A stretch of DNA of 64,000 nt from Hippophae tibetana (GCA_037013495.1 CM072803.1:20419501-20483500); one strand, 5' to 3'; shown: positions 11,882 to 25,196, counted from the stretch's first letter. Numbers and translations: made by a program. Notes: generated by a model not told the origin, from the letters alone.

Positions 11882-14800
11882 TTACTGAAGAAAGTTACGG
11901 AAAAAACGAATTCCCTGTTCCAAAAAAAAAATGAACCTGAACAAAGCAGAAATTGAAATAACAAGTTGTAGAAATTCACTAAGTTTTGGTATCCAAACCT
12001 GTAAAGCAAAAGTTATATCTTCTTCATCTACTTTAAGTGCCACCCTTTTAAATTTGTCTTCCCGAGCTTTACCAAGTTTTAGAAGACCCTGATTTTGAAT
12101 TATGCTCAAGTATTACTTTGAGCTCTTTCCAAAACAAGGCAATCCAAGTATATAAACGTAATTTGATTACCTGATCATGTAGCACTCTGCACATACTAGA
12201 AAGTTCGAAAATTCCAGCTGGTGGGATGAATGCCGATTTGCAGATATCTATGTAGAATTTATTCAGCTGCACGTGTTTAACTAGTTTAGTAAATGGTAAC
12301 GAAATTGCTAAGTAGAGTTTCAATCTATTTAAACTATAGGAAAAAAAAACACCTCTCCTAATGTTGTATCGTTCTTTACTCCCCGAAAAAGCTTTGCAGC
12401 AGAACAAAGTATAAGCTGGAGTATAAATGGGGTGAAAATAAAGGTATTAGGTTCTTTTTTAGTTGTTAAAAACATCTTGTCTAGTGAAAGATACAAAAGA
12501 AAATTGAGGGAACTGTACACTGCTTAATGCAACACTAATTTAATCAATTTTCCTGGTAGTGTTCAAATGGCTATTTATGTAACAAGTTGTAATACACAGT
12601 GTACTGCCAAATGCAACACTAGTCAAGTAACACAGCAGGTTGAATCTTTAGTAGCTATGTATCACCTGTTGATGTTGCGGAAGGACTTGTATGATGTCCA
12701 CTACTGGTGATCTAAATGTCTTTGACAAAGCACCAGCCATATGTTCAATCCTGACCTGCAGATAGTTTCAGAATTTGTGAGAAAATAGTAGTATTACAAA
12801 ATGCCATCAAGTACGAAGCAATTGCTATAAACTAAACCCAATACTCCAGTACAAAATCTGTAACAGATTAAATAAAATAAGCAACTTACAACATCAATTC
12901 CCTACTTTATCATGACATCAGCAGCTGAAGCTATGGGCAGCTGAACAAATTCCTCTACCAAAGATAAATTCAAGTTGTCACTAGACTCCCTTAGCTCTGC
13001 TTCTAGTATTTCAATTGCACTCCTGAAAGGCTGAAACAAATTAACAAGGGTGAAGCACATGACCTCATGGTCTGCATGAAAAGCACTTTTAAAAGGTAAT
13101 CTCTCTCTCCCAACAACCAAACATTCAAAAAAATAATGATGAAAAATTAACCTGCAAACAGACAGCACTTTCCTCATATCTCCAGTAACAGCAGAAACTC
13201 TCTGTCATTTACCACATGTTTAGTTAACCCATCAGTATATGCCAAAAATAATCAAACATAAGCTAAAATATTACACCAATGTGCCAAGATCAATGTTAAA
13301 CTAAAACCATTGACTTTATAAGAGAACTAAGGAAAATTGGGCTGAGTCCAGAAAAGGCAGAGATAATGCAGTAATGCACCATCTCCATAACTAATTGCCT
13401 GAAGTCCATTGTCAATTGCTCCATTTACTGATACTTAACAGTCTATGCATAAGGTAGCACATTTATGGACAGTGCTGCCAAATGAACTTTGTTTACAGGG
13501 GAAGAAAGACTAGTAATGAATCTTCCGTCAAGAACTCAAGCCGGCCTCAAAGTTAGCCTTTAAATAACCTCCACCTCCCAAAAATTTGCTGACTATTTCA
13601 ATGGACTGAGCATGGTTTCAGAAAATTAATAAGCTATTAATAAATCATTATCTAGATGTCTAATTAAATATTAAGAATACATAGTCAACTAATCAAAAGA
13701 GATCAGATACCACATGATCATAGTTTAATTGTGGAAAACTTACTCTAGCACAAAGTTCCAAAGCTTGTGGTTGAAAGATGGTATATGGAATTGCCTGTTA
13801 GAAAGAATAACTAATAGTCAAGACTAAATTCATTGCTAATTTACAAAAGTCCAATGTACTAAAAGTAACTAATAGAGCACTGGCACTCCTTGTGTTCGTT
13901 ACATTGTAGAACTGATTGCATTGCTTTTATAGTTTCAACAAAAAGAGGAAGTGGCTCAAACAAATTCTTATTGGTGGTATTTTACAAAAAATAAGCTGTG
14001 GTGTAGACCATTAAATAACTTACCACCAACCTCTCTTGAAGAATCTTCATGATCTGATCTTTGGTGTAAGCACAAAAAGTTATGACTGCAGGCTTGCCTA
14101 TAACAAAGAAGAAATTGGCATGATAACGTACCACAAAAAGAAATTTATTGCAGAATTGTAGCCTATCATTAAGGTGTGCGACCAGGGTAATAGAAGAATT
14201 CAATGGTAAACTCACAATTTAATGCTTGAAGTCTTGGTAGAAAACGGTCAGCTAGGTCTATGGCATTTGCTACTCCTGCATAAGCAAGCAAACTGAAAGG
14301 CTCAGCTCTCCAAAAGTCCAAAAATAGGAAGAATATTCAACAGACAAGTTATTCACAACTGCCTTATAAACTATACCTACAAGTATGCATCTGGAGAATG
14401 GCAATGTTGTGAGAATGAATAGATCATGAAGCACTGCCCGGTTTCTAGTTATCAAATAATCCAACTCATCCGCAATTATCAACCTGACAATGAAAGGCAG
14501 TTGAATAAAACCAGAAAGTGATGCTTAAATTTACTAACTGAGAGAAATACTAGAACATTTTAATCCATCATCGATGTAATTGTAGTACTTGTATCAATAA
14601 CAAATTTACTTAAAGGACATTTTTAGCTTGCATATATACAAGTTTCAACAAAATTTTCTTACTTCATCTTTCTATCAGTTGAAAGTGGCTTCCGGGAATA
14701 CACGTTTTGAAGAACTTGCAAGGGTGAAGTAGAACAATTACTTCTCTTTCTCGATTCACTATTACCAAGTATCTGCATTAACCATACCACAATAAGTACA

Positions 14801-15336
14801 TATTTTCCTGAAAAGCATTCAAAAAGAAATTTAATTTTAAACGTGAGTACCTTGCTAAAAATATCACTAGCATTGGTAATTGAAGTACAATTTAAGAGTA
14901 CTACATCAACTTGCTGCAATCCAGTCTAGTAGTTTCAAAGGATAATCAAGGTCAGCTTTTTTGCCGCATTTGGTTAATACATCATAATTCAATTAAATCC
15001 GAGTTTTACATTAATTAAAAAGGTACAATTGCTACTTATAGCCTCAGCGGCCACAGAATAATCAAATGAAAAGGAAACTACATCTCTAGAGAAACAAACA
15101 GACAAAAGATATCACCTCTTGTGTCCAATTAACCACAAGGTGTTTCACTTTCTCCATGGCCAATGACTTCCCAGTCCCAGGGCACCCACATACATATAAA
15201 CTCCCAGCTTTCTCTTGTTCAATGCATGATTTACAGAAATCCAAAATTCTATTTTGCTCATCTTCACGGCACACAGCTACTGATGTTGCAGTCGATACAT
15301 GCAAAGCCTCCTTCACCATTCTCATATGTTCACTAT
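11882..15336 (-). CDS. CDC6: CDC6 replication-licensing ATPase, N-terminus not found (14 exons)
   Basis: CDC6 joins ORC at origins and loads the MCM2-7 helicase in G1. Exons on the minus strand: 15336-15116, 14925-14851, 14772-14663, 14483-14377, 14275-14216, 14097-14024, 13794-13744, 13201-13152, 13022-12906, 12750-12666, 12415-12353, 12266-12171, 12088-11999, 11914-11882. All have GT-AG ends and consistent phases, giving 409 residues plus stop. These match roughly residue 115 to the end of the Arabidopsis protein. Visible parts: Walker A GCPGTGKS, Walker B LIIADELD, sensor 1 in the ILVGVAN segment, sensor 2 GDMRK, and a winged-helix C-terminus ending GIRFFRNFLQ. The exon at 12750 uses the second of two neighbouring AGs; the first would break the frame. 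The visible 5' exon starts after an acceptor in phase 1, so an upstream exon must have existed. None is recognised before the mobile-element block that begins at 15423. The gene may have a very long first intron or may have lost its 5' end. Confidence 0.93.
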
Positions 15337-15422
15337 CTACATTTCCATTAATAATATACCGAATTCACTCAATTTCACCGAAACCTTTTAAACATCAAAA
15401 TGAAAAGAAAAGAAATATATAA

Positions 15423-15772
15423 CTTAGAAACCTATGTCTAACTCAATCCAATAAGACCTTACAGAGTTAAGAGTTGCATAGACTTATAAACTACACATGA
15501 TCTTAACTCTAGACCGATCTTAGACTTTAGGTTCTTTAACACTTTCCTTCTACATCGAAGAGGAAGAGTGGGCAGAGATTGCCTTGAGTGCCAACGGAAG
15601 ATGAACTTCAATGGTGCATAAGAGCCAGGAGCTCAGAGCCCAGCTCTGATACCAACTTAAAAACTAATGTCTAACTCAACCCAACTTTCTTTTTAGGCTA
15701 GTCTATAAAACCACTCCCTCTTTTACTTTCAAAACTCAACCTTAGATAGCTTTTATTTCGCATACCTTAACA
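15423..15772 (-). mobile_element. TRIM-like mini LTR element (fossil)
   Basis: Two diverged direct repeats of about 117-119 bases (15423-15541 and 15656-15772) share the start CTTARAAAC and the motif ATGTCTAACTCAA and both end in TTAACA. On the minus strand the right repeat is followed at once by TTGGTATCAGAGC, the initiator-Met tRNA primer site. The left repeat is preceded by a purine tract (AGAAGGAAAG). Only about 110 bases lie between the repeats, so this is a non-autonomous terminal-repeat-in-miniature type. The repeats are diverged and no target duplication is clear, so it is old. It sits directly upstream of the first visible CDC6 exon. Confidence 0.62.
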
Positions 15773-16147
15773 TTTTATGTTTTGTAATATTTTGTAGAGA
15801 CCGTGTATAAAGAGTCTACTTCGAGCTCATTCTCTTGGGAAAGCCCACAATACCCCAACTTATTGAGCCAAGCATAGAGTGATGCCCCGAGCTCCATTCA
15901 TGAGACAAGCACCTCAAGTGAAGAGAAGATGTTTAAGCCTTCTCCCTCCACCTATATGTCTCGTCCATAGACCATACCAACAATTAGGTTAAATGTGCCT
16001 CATACTCAAATATCTGTCTCGAGGTTATGAAGGAAGAAGAAGAAGAAGAAGAAAGGCACCGGTAAACCCACAAGTTGTACCAAAGGTTAGGTGATCAAAA
16101 TCAAATGCAATGGATTATCTCCTTAGAACGAGGATAGACTAAGGAAA

Positions 16148-18640
16148 ATGTACGAAATTCCTTCCTCGATTCAAATAATGATTCTCGGGTCTGGTGTTTT
16201 TGACAACGATCCACCTATAATTGGGTGGACAATCTTTCATGATAAGGCACTGTGGTTAGGGGTTAAGTTTCCACTATACCTCTTCATAAGGAAATTCTTG
16301 GCCAAAACTCAGCTCACACCAGGCCAACTGATGCTGAATAGGTGGAGGTACCTGCTCTGTCTCATATTAATATACATTAATATGCAAAGAGCTCGGGGTT
16401 AAGTTAGAGATGCTTGAGTTCAATGAGGCATATGTATTGAAGTAGAATCCCATAGACATAAAGAGGGTATATATGTCAATAAAAAAAGATTAGGGCATAA
16501 ATGTGATACTAGAAGAATTACTTCTTTTATGTAACTGTTCTGTGGGAGACTCTAGATAGTGATGTTATGCTGATAAGGGGCACCTGGGCTGACACTAAGG
16601 TTGTGATAAGGAATATGGATTCCTTTATCATGACCTTGAGCCCTGAGACTAAACAAAGATTGGTTGATATCTACAACTATCTACCAAAGAAAATGTGATG
16701 TAGACAATTACTAAACACCCTGTGCTTTTTTGCGTATAGGTTGATGAGATGGGGTTTAATGGAGGCCCCTCACAGGATAATTCGTAAACCCTGGGCACAG
16801 TCCAAACACCGGACTTTTCCCACATATTATAAGGGGAGATTTGAAGTGCTTCTTAATGATGGTGAACTAGCCTAACTCTTTTAAAACTAACACCATTTTT
16901 TCCTTGTATTTACAGATACCATGGAATTCAATGTCGTTTATCTGGTGGCGCATCTTAAGAGTAGGGTTTCTAAATAGGGGGTGAGCTCTCAAAAAATTAT
17001 AAGTCCTTCCCAAAGGACAAGCTCTTCCAAAGGGAAGAAGATGAGCAAGTATTCTCGACAGGAGGCCACTCCAACCCTGTCTAAAAAGAAGAAAAAGGTG
17101 ACCATTGATGAGCTCATACCAACGTCTATGTGTCAATATACCTCCACACCCATTACCTCAAGACAATAAACACCTACCCCCAATGAGGGACTTGAGGAAG
17201 AAGGAAGGTGTTATTGACGACATCACTGCAGATATTGAGAGGGTGAACCTATACTAGGGTATGGCACCAGAGAGGTTGGACTACTACATGAACCATCTCC
17301 CCTACATGGCACATAAGAGATAACTCGATGCCATGTGCCAGGATGTAGACTTTAAGGTCGTGCTCGACCCACTTTTGTACTAGGTAAGTGTTAGTCTGAC
17401 CTTATTTCTTATTAAGCCTCGGGCTTTTTATATTTTCATGTCCTTTGTTTTTCTTATTTTCAAGCCCAACTCCTTCATGGGCTTAGTAGAGTTCAAGATG
17501 TGAAGAGGTTGAAGCACGAGCTCGTAATGGAAAATGAGAGTCATGCCTTTACCCAGACCAAGAATTGTGTGTTGGTTTCCAAGGCCAATAAGTGGGAAGG
17601 CGAGGCCATTAATAAGAAGAAGAAGTTGTCCAAATCCATACACAAGATGAATGATAACTCAAGGTTCTTCGAGGACCTTAAGGACAACCAGAAAAAACTT
17701 GAGGCTAAGGTAGAAGCTTATAAGTGCAAGCTAAACAATGCCAAAAACAAGCATATTTGTGATCAAGAGAAGGAGAAGTGCGAGTTTGAGCCATGACTGA
17801 ACAACTCTCATCTAGCATCGAGATAGGGTATAACTTGGCCATGGACTCCTTCAATGAAGAGGCCAAAAAATAAGGCCTTAAGGAATAATACTATCAAATT
17901 CCCAATATCTCGGCCACTCCCAGTACTTTCCTACTCAGACCCAAAACAAGGGTGAGGAACAAGGCTTGGACTCTAGGGGTAAAGGTGATGGACCTGAGGT
18001 AGGAGATAAAGAAGGTGGAACTGAGGGTCTTTTAATTTGGAATAGGCACAAGCCTCTTCATTTAGTAGCTTTCTCTTTTAAAAAAACAAAAAAATCTCCC
18101 TACTTTCTACAAATTATATGGTCATGAGCTCATCCTTGTAACCAATTATTATTAATGAGAACCACTGATTTTGAAAACAACTTGTACTGTATGTGAAATT
18201 GTGCATTCATAGCATTTATAGTATTTATTTATGATGTTGACTCCCACCTTCTTACTTTCAAGGACATGTGTCATTAAATTTGTCCTGACATCATTTCCTA
18301 TAAAAGGTGGTTAAGGATACTATAAAATTTAGACATATTCTTTTATTTGAAGCAACTAACAACCTTTTTTTCATCTTTCTTGTTCTAACCTTATGGATTT
18401 TGACCGGGCAAAAAGACATTCAACTCAAGCTTTAAAACTAGAGAACGGTATGCTCAAAACAAAAGTAGAGAAACTAAAAACCGAGCTATCTAGCCATAAG
18501 GATATGATTTCTCTTTATGAAAATACCAAGAGTATGCTTACTTCCTATAAGGAATAGCTATCTCAAACTGGAGATCAAGAGAGGAGGACTATGACTAAAA
18601 TGGTTACTCTGATTGACAGAGAGTCCTATTAGGAAAACTT
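16148..18640 (+). mobile_element. Antisense extra ORF of the Tat element (fossil)
   Basis: Plus-strand coding remnants opposite to gag-pol. The left part (16148-16402) resembles the plant family annotated as putative gypsy-type transposon protein, with the GVKFPLYLFIRKFL and QLTPGQLMLNRWRYLL segments. A Lys/Glu-rich, coiled-coil-like segment follows at 17500-17796, and another Lys/Glu-rich piece at about 18390-18640. The order of N-terminal domain then coiled coil fits the extra antisense ORFs described in Tat elements. It is broken in several places. Confidence 0.62.
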
Positions 18641-18654
18641 CTATATAAAGCAAT

Positions 18655-19390
18655 CTTATGAGTGCTTAAAAACACTAAAATTATCATGATTTAATATACT
18701 TTAATTGATTAAATAGATTTATATTTGTATGATTTTATCATATTTTTATATAAATTTATATTTTCAGAATCACAGATATTTTTTTTATTTTTCAGGTATT
18801 TTAGTTCAAAAATAACTTAAAGACTTGAAGAAAAAAATACTAGAGGTAATGTATCACAAATATATTGAGAAACTAAATGAGGAAAAGTCAAAATGATCAA
18901 AAAATTGGACAAAATAGGTCAAAAATTGGACATAATGAGAAACCAACGCAGCACACCCAGTCCCGCGTGCACAGTCGCCCATCGCGCCAAGTTCCTCGCA
19001 CACCATCCCATCTGCGCCGTGTCGTGCACGCGCCAGCCACCCGTCTACCTCACCGATAGCCCGTCTCGCGAGATTTTTGCACCCTATACGCACACCAACA
19101 TATCAAAACGCGTCCAAATTCAAATTTTGAAATATTTCCCCCCCTTTTTTGGTCTTTTCCTCATCTATAAAAGAACCTTCTACCCTCATTCCAACATACA
19201 CATAAATTTATGAGCCTTTTCTCTCTCTAGAAAGTTTTATTTTTTTTAGTTTTTATTTTTAAAGTTCTTCTCTTTTTGAGAGGAACTAGTTATGTTTTTA
19301 TAAATTTTTAGTTTTGATTGAATAAGCATATATGAAAATCCATTTAGAGGTTTTCCAGTAACAGAATTAACATCAAATTGTTGAAAGGTA
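18655..19390 (+). mobile_element. Truncated copy 1 of a 1.7-kb LTR family (fossil)
   Basis: Starts TTATGAGTGCTTAAAAAC and follows copies 2 (26611) and 3 (28700) through the shared ATGAGGAAAAGTCAAAA stretch, a TATA-type CTATAAAAG box near 19165 and the GAGGTTTTCCAG block near 19357. Similarity fades beyond about 19390, so the 3' half is missing. A G+C-rich block at about 18960-19080 is present at the matching place in all three copies. The insert lies inside the 3' region of the Tat element and is therefore younger than it. Confidence 0.8.
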
Positions 19391-19493
19391 TTATACTCTG
19401 CCTAAAACTGTGATTAGATGGTTTTTTATTTTCTTAGAAATAAAGCTGAAATTTAATATTTAATTAATTAATAGGCCCCACTGAGGATGAGTG

Positions 19494-19990
19494 TTCTACC
19501 TGATCTGTGGCCAAGGTGATTAATTTTATCATCAATGTCAAAGTGTTCTACCTAGTTCCTAACCGTGGTGATCAGCTCGAGACATATAATATTGGGGGAG
19601 AGCGTTGTACCTAGTCTGTTACTAAAGTGATCAAATCTATGTCAGATAACTCTACTTGGTTCCTGACAAGTAATATTAGGGGAAAGCTTTCTACCTGGTA
19701 TGTAATCAAGGTGATAAACTTAGTATCAGAGTGCTCTACTTGGTTCCTGACCAAGGTGATCAGCTCGTGACATGCAATATTGGGAGATAACGCTCTACTT
19801 GGTCTCTGACTAAGATGATCCACTCTCTCTTTTAGCGTCATAACGCTCTACCTGGTTCTTGACCGAGGTGATCAGCCCGTGACATATAATATTGAGGGAA
19901 AACATTCTACCTAATCTATGACAAGGGTGATCAACTCTTTCGTATTAGAGTGCTCTACTTGGCTTCTGATCGAGGTGATTAGCTTGACTA
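19494..19990. repeat. Two-part minisatellite in the Tat 3' region
   Basis: About ten half-units, each starting with a YTCTACYTRGT-like motif followed by GGTGAT, alternate between a longer type (about 59 bases, carrying a TAATATTGGGG-like tail) and a shorter type (about 46-53 bases). Units begin near 19494, 19546, 19607, 19653, 19691, 19735, 19795, 19847, 19906 and 19953. The higher-order period is about 105 bases. The array lies just beyond the integrase remnant, where plant Tat/Ogre elements are known to carry variable tandem repeats. Confidence 0.85.
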
Positions 19991-22900
19991 TCCTCTTCAA
20001 GGCTTCATCCCTCTTTTCTTCTATAAGGGTCAGTTCAATTTCTCTACTACTAGCATTTTGATCCACAATTAGGGTTGATGTCACAATGGGCACTATGATC
20101 TCAATTGGTATCACTACTTTAGTCCCATATACGAGCAAGAAAGGTGTCTTGTTAATGCTCCCTCTGAGACTAGTCCTGAGAGCCCACAATGCCCCAAGTA
20201 TCCCATCCATCCATCTTCCTTTAGCACCATTTAACCTTTTCTTTAATAGGTTTATTATCAACTTATTAGAAGACTCTGCTTGACCGTTGGCTTGTGGATA
20301 ATATGGCGTTGAATGGCACATCTTGATATTGTACTCGATGGAAAACTTTTTGATGTTACGACCCATAAATTATCTTCCATTATTGATAACAAGCTTATTG
20401 GGTAGGTTGAAGTGAGAAACTATGGACTTCTAGAAAAATCGAATTACCTCACCTTCTCATATTCTTTTTAGAGGTTTCGCTTCAAAACACTTTGAATTAT
20501 AATCTATGTACATTAATAAAAATTTATTTTGGCCTCTTGCTTGGGGTAAGGGTCATACTATATCGAGCACCCATTTGTAAAAAGGCCATGGGCTAACTAT
20601 CCCTATCATAGTGGTAAGCAGTATGTGTGATAATGAGGCGAATCTCTGACACTTGTCGAATGCTTGGGTGTAACTCGTGCAATTTGCTAGCATATTGGGC
20701 ATGGCCCTTGTCTCATAATTCATTAAGACAATCTTTAATCTTTTTTCACCCTAATGAGAGCCACACTCTCCCTCGTGGGCTTCAAACATAATTATTTCAA
20801 ACCTCTCCCTAGTTATGCACAATAGCCCGGGTCTAAGTGCAAATTTTCTATACAACTTATTATTTTCTATCATGTATCAACCTAACTTAGCCTTGATTTC
20901 TTTCGTGAGCTTCTGGTCATAAGGTATGTCTTTTTTTTCTTCAAGAAGTTAAGTATTAGGGTGAACTATGGGCTCGTGGTAGTATCCATGCTTCGAAATA
21001 ATTTTTTAGCCTTTTCCAAACTAACCTTTGTCAATATTTTTATTGAAACCACCCAAGTGCATTTGGTTTCACGTATGGTAGCTAGTATGGCCAAAGCATC
21101 AACATTACCATTCTCTTTCCTAGAATTTCAAGCACTCATTTCTTAGTCTATCCAAATATATCATCATCCTGCTATCTTTAGCCTCAAACGTGCCAAAGTG
21201 CTAGTTGACTACCAACCGTGAGTCACCATGCAAAGCGATGCTATTAACTCCAAGCGCTTTTGCCTTCATGACAACAAATATAGCTACCTCGTACCCTATA
21301 ATGTTATTAGTTTCTTGAAAATCAATCCTCATAGCATATCAAAACAATTTTCATCATGATCAACTATAACCACACTTAGCCCATCATCGTTGAAGTTATG
21401 CATGTTATCGACGAATACATGCCAAGATAGCCTCTCTCTTTGATCAACGCCACATATTTCCACATGTACTTTATCATTGGAAACCTCTTGTGACTCATTG
21501 AACTCAACGAAAAACTCTGCCACCATTTATCCTTTAATGGAAGTTCTAGATATATACTTGATATCATACTTTCCCAACTCTATGGAAATTTATTCTAGTA
21601 TTCCTATGACCTTTTTCCTTGTAAATACATTATTAAGTAGTTTCCAGGTGATTACTACCACTATATGCGAACTAAAGTAATGTCTTAGCTTTCATGCCAT
21701 AATTTTTAAGGCAAAGGCCAACTTGTTGATCGTTAGGTACCTACTTTGGACGTCTATCAAGATTTGGTTGATGTAGTAGACGAGGTGTTGGACCTTGTTT
21801 CTTTTAACTAGTAGTACAACATTGCAAGTATGAGGAGCAACATCCAAATACAAATATAGCATTTCTCCTAAGAAAGGGTTGATTAAGACCGGAGGCTTTC
21901 TCAAGTACTATTTAATTCTTTGAAAAGCTTTGTCACAATCCTCGTTCCAGAAATTGGATGTGTTCTTTCACAGCATTTTGAAGAATGGTAAACATTTTTA
22001 TGTGCATTTGGAAATGAATCTGTTTAGTACCACTATTCTTCTGTTCAATTATTGAATCCCCTTTAGACTGGTAGAAGGCTTCATATTGACAATTTTTGCT
22101 CAAGGTTTATATCTTCTCTGGGTTGGCCTCTATCCCTCGAGCATACATAAGATATCCTAAGAATTTTCTTAAAGCAACACCAAAAACACATTTTTTTATG
22201 GTTAAGTCTTATATCATACCTTTGGATTAAGCAAAATATTTCTTCCAATTCTTTGACATGGTTTACTGGTTGTGTTGATTTTACCACCATGTAGTCTACA
22301 TACACCACTAGATTTCTTCCTAGTTTGTCAACAAGCATATTATTGATGAGTTGTTGATATGTATCCTCCACATTCTTCAACCTAAATGGCATTCTGGTGT
22401 AACAGAAGGTCTCTTCCTCTTCAACCTCTAGGTGCATTCTGATATGATGGTAACTAGAATATGCATCTAGAAAACTCATCAAGCAGAAACCGATGATGAC
22501 ATTAACTAGATGATCAATACTTGGGAAGGGAAAACAATCTTTAAAAGATGCATCATTTAAGTCTATATAGGCTACACACATTCAAGGTGACCTGTAAGCC
22601 TTTCTCACCAGCACCATAGTTGACAATCAGGTTGGGTACTTCACCTCTTTAATAATACTTATCTCCTTAAGTGTGGTGACCTAACTTTTAATAACCTTGT
22701 TATTTTCTCTAGGGAATTTACTATTTCTTTGCTTGATAAGCCTATATTTTATATCAACATTCAACCTGTGGGTTATGATCTATGGGTCAATCCCAGGCAT
22801 GTCTGCAACCCTGCATGCTTAGAGGTTAGAATTTGCTATTAGGAATTGAGATAACTACCTCTAACCTCTATTGTCGTGTCAGTGCTCAATTTTAGAGAGT

Positions 22901-25174
22901 GGTCATCCTTCTTATCTCCAATTGGTAGATCTTGCACCTTGTTTAAGTTGACAAACTCTATTAGACATCTACCTCTTGGGTTTTTTTGACAAAGCCCTTG
23001 ATATAGTTACTACTTGGGAGCAGTCTCTTTCATAGTGGTATTATAACAACCTCGTGTCTTTCCCTAGTCTCCCTTTATCTCTTTTATGCCTTCTAGTTGG
23101 GTATTTGATGACTCAAGGATGGAATTATAGTGAGCTGGGACATCAATTACCACAAAGTTGGTCATCATCATATATCCCTTCGCTATAACTAGTAACACCA
23201 TGGTTCCAATTGCATAGAGGGTGCTACTTTTGAATCCCATTAGGGGTAGCTTTCTTCTTACGATGTTGCATTTCTTGATGCCTTGGGTTGATTGAAAAAA
23301 AGGTCATTTGAGCTTCTAGTGTCAATCATGATTCAACAAACATTGTAGGATCCAATTCTCTAGGTGATTAGCAAAGTGCCTTCGTGGAGAGAAGAGGCCT
23401 TGTCCCTTTCGGTGAAGGTGATTTCAACAAAAGATCTCACTTTATCTAGATTATAAATGTATGGTAAACCGCACAAGTCTCTATCATACCTTATACGTGA
23501 GTTATTTGAGATCACATTGAGCCTAGGCCCTCCATGTATAGTATGGACAGTCCTTATGTTGGCCTCATCGTGTGGGTCTAGCCCCTTACCTAATAGAGTA
23601 GGTAGCCTTAATGTTTTGATTTCATGTGTCGCACATCTCCTCTATTATTAGTTCTCACAAGGTCACCTAAATACCCTATGGATAATAGATCCTCTATTTA
23701 TTTCTTCAGATGTCTACAATCTCATGTCTTATGGCCTATCTACTTATGAAAAGCACACGACTTATATGTGTTCCTAAGGAGAGCTCTAATTTTTAGTGGC
23801 CATCTAAGATTCTACTCCTATTTCATCCTAAACACTACTTGGGCTAGAATCACTCTCAATAATGGACCCTAGAAATGAGACAATAACCTCTGCCAAGGCT
23901 CCCTATTCCCAAACCATTGGTCACTCATCCTAATATTTGGCATGAAAAGTTTGTTTTTGTTAATCCTTTTGTCTTGGTTTTCCCTCTCTGGGCTTATTCT
24001 TATTTTCACCTTATTTAGAGTAGTTTCCATAGTTACCTTATTGCCTTTATCCAACCCTAACTCTCTTTCCAAATTGAAAAACTTTCTCGCCTCCTCATAA
24101 GCTTTCTCCAACGTCCAGGGGACCGTTTTGGTCAGCTATACAAAAAAATCAGAATTCCTTAGTAGACCCTACCTCAATACCTCTATCACAATAGAGATGA
24201 GGCATTATGATATCTCTATTTTTTCCTCTTTTAACCTTCCCATGTACTATTCAGTAGACTCACCCCTTCCTTGTGTGATTGAGAAGAGGTGATGAGATTT
24301 TTTCCTTAGAGGCTTGTTATAGGCATAATTAGTGATGAATAACCTGGCAAATTGGGATAATAAGGTTATAATATGAAATGTTAGGTTATTAAATCACTTT
24401 TTACCCCATTATACAAGGTAGAAGTAAACATTTTACACATTATGGCATCTTCCTTGTCTTAAGTGAGACTCATAAGGGCTATAGCCGTCTTGAAGTGTTA
24501 CACAGGAGTTATTGGATCTTTTGTTCCTTGGTAATCTGGGCACTTGGGAGCACTAAACTTGGCTGGAGGATTATGGTGCTCTTTTATCCAAAAAGTGGGA
24601 GACACATAGTTGCTTACAATCCTTATCCACATCATAGTGCACATTACCCTTGTCTTGCCTTCCATGGGCTCTTTTACGGGTTTGGGCTTACTTTTTGTTA
24701 GCTTCCTCTAATGCTTGAAATTATGCCTCCCATCTTTTTCGCTATTGTAGCAACTACTCCTCACCCTCAATTGTGTTCTCGTCCTGGGTGGCTAAGGCAC
24801 AACACGATCTGATTCAATCCTACCAACTAGATAAATGGATTGAGCCTCAGAGGTACCTAGGGCTGACTGTGATTGTAATGCCCTATTTTCTTGCTTTGTC
24901 TCCTCGAGCTCTCATTTTAGCTCAAGAAGTTGACGTGCAAGCTCTCAATAGGGATCGATCTCTACTCTGGCTTCATTACGGGCTGGCAAGATATGATCTT
25001 ATGCCGATGTTACCTCCATATTTTCTAGTCTTAACCTTTCCTCAACACGCGTTCTTACCATGATAAACATAATTCTAGTTAACTATGCTTGCTTACCACA
25101 TCTCTCTCTCAGAACTCGGGGTGAATCCTTGAAAATAAGAGGTCACAAGCCAAAACTTAACCTTCATAACTGAG

Positions 25175-25192
25175 CCCCATGGTAGGTTCCAA
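25175..25192 (-). other. Primer-binding site of the Tat element
   Basis: On the minus strand reads TGGAACCTACCATGGGG, a decayed form of the TGGCGCCCACCGTGGGG primer site seen next to the 5' LTR of many plant Ty3/gypsy elements. It fixes the right-hand LTR end near 25197. Confidence 0.6.
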
Positions 25193-25196
25193 AATA

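Noticed and set aside
2944-15336. ASA and CDC6 as a functional cluster
   Set aside because: They are same-strand neighbours but about 3.9 kb apart, with unrelated roles and separate transcription units; no evidence of linked function.
19494-19990. CRISPR-like array
   Set aside because: The units are diverged, without constant repeats and unique spacers, in a plant retroelement context. It is a minisatellite.
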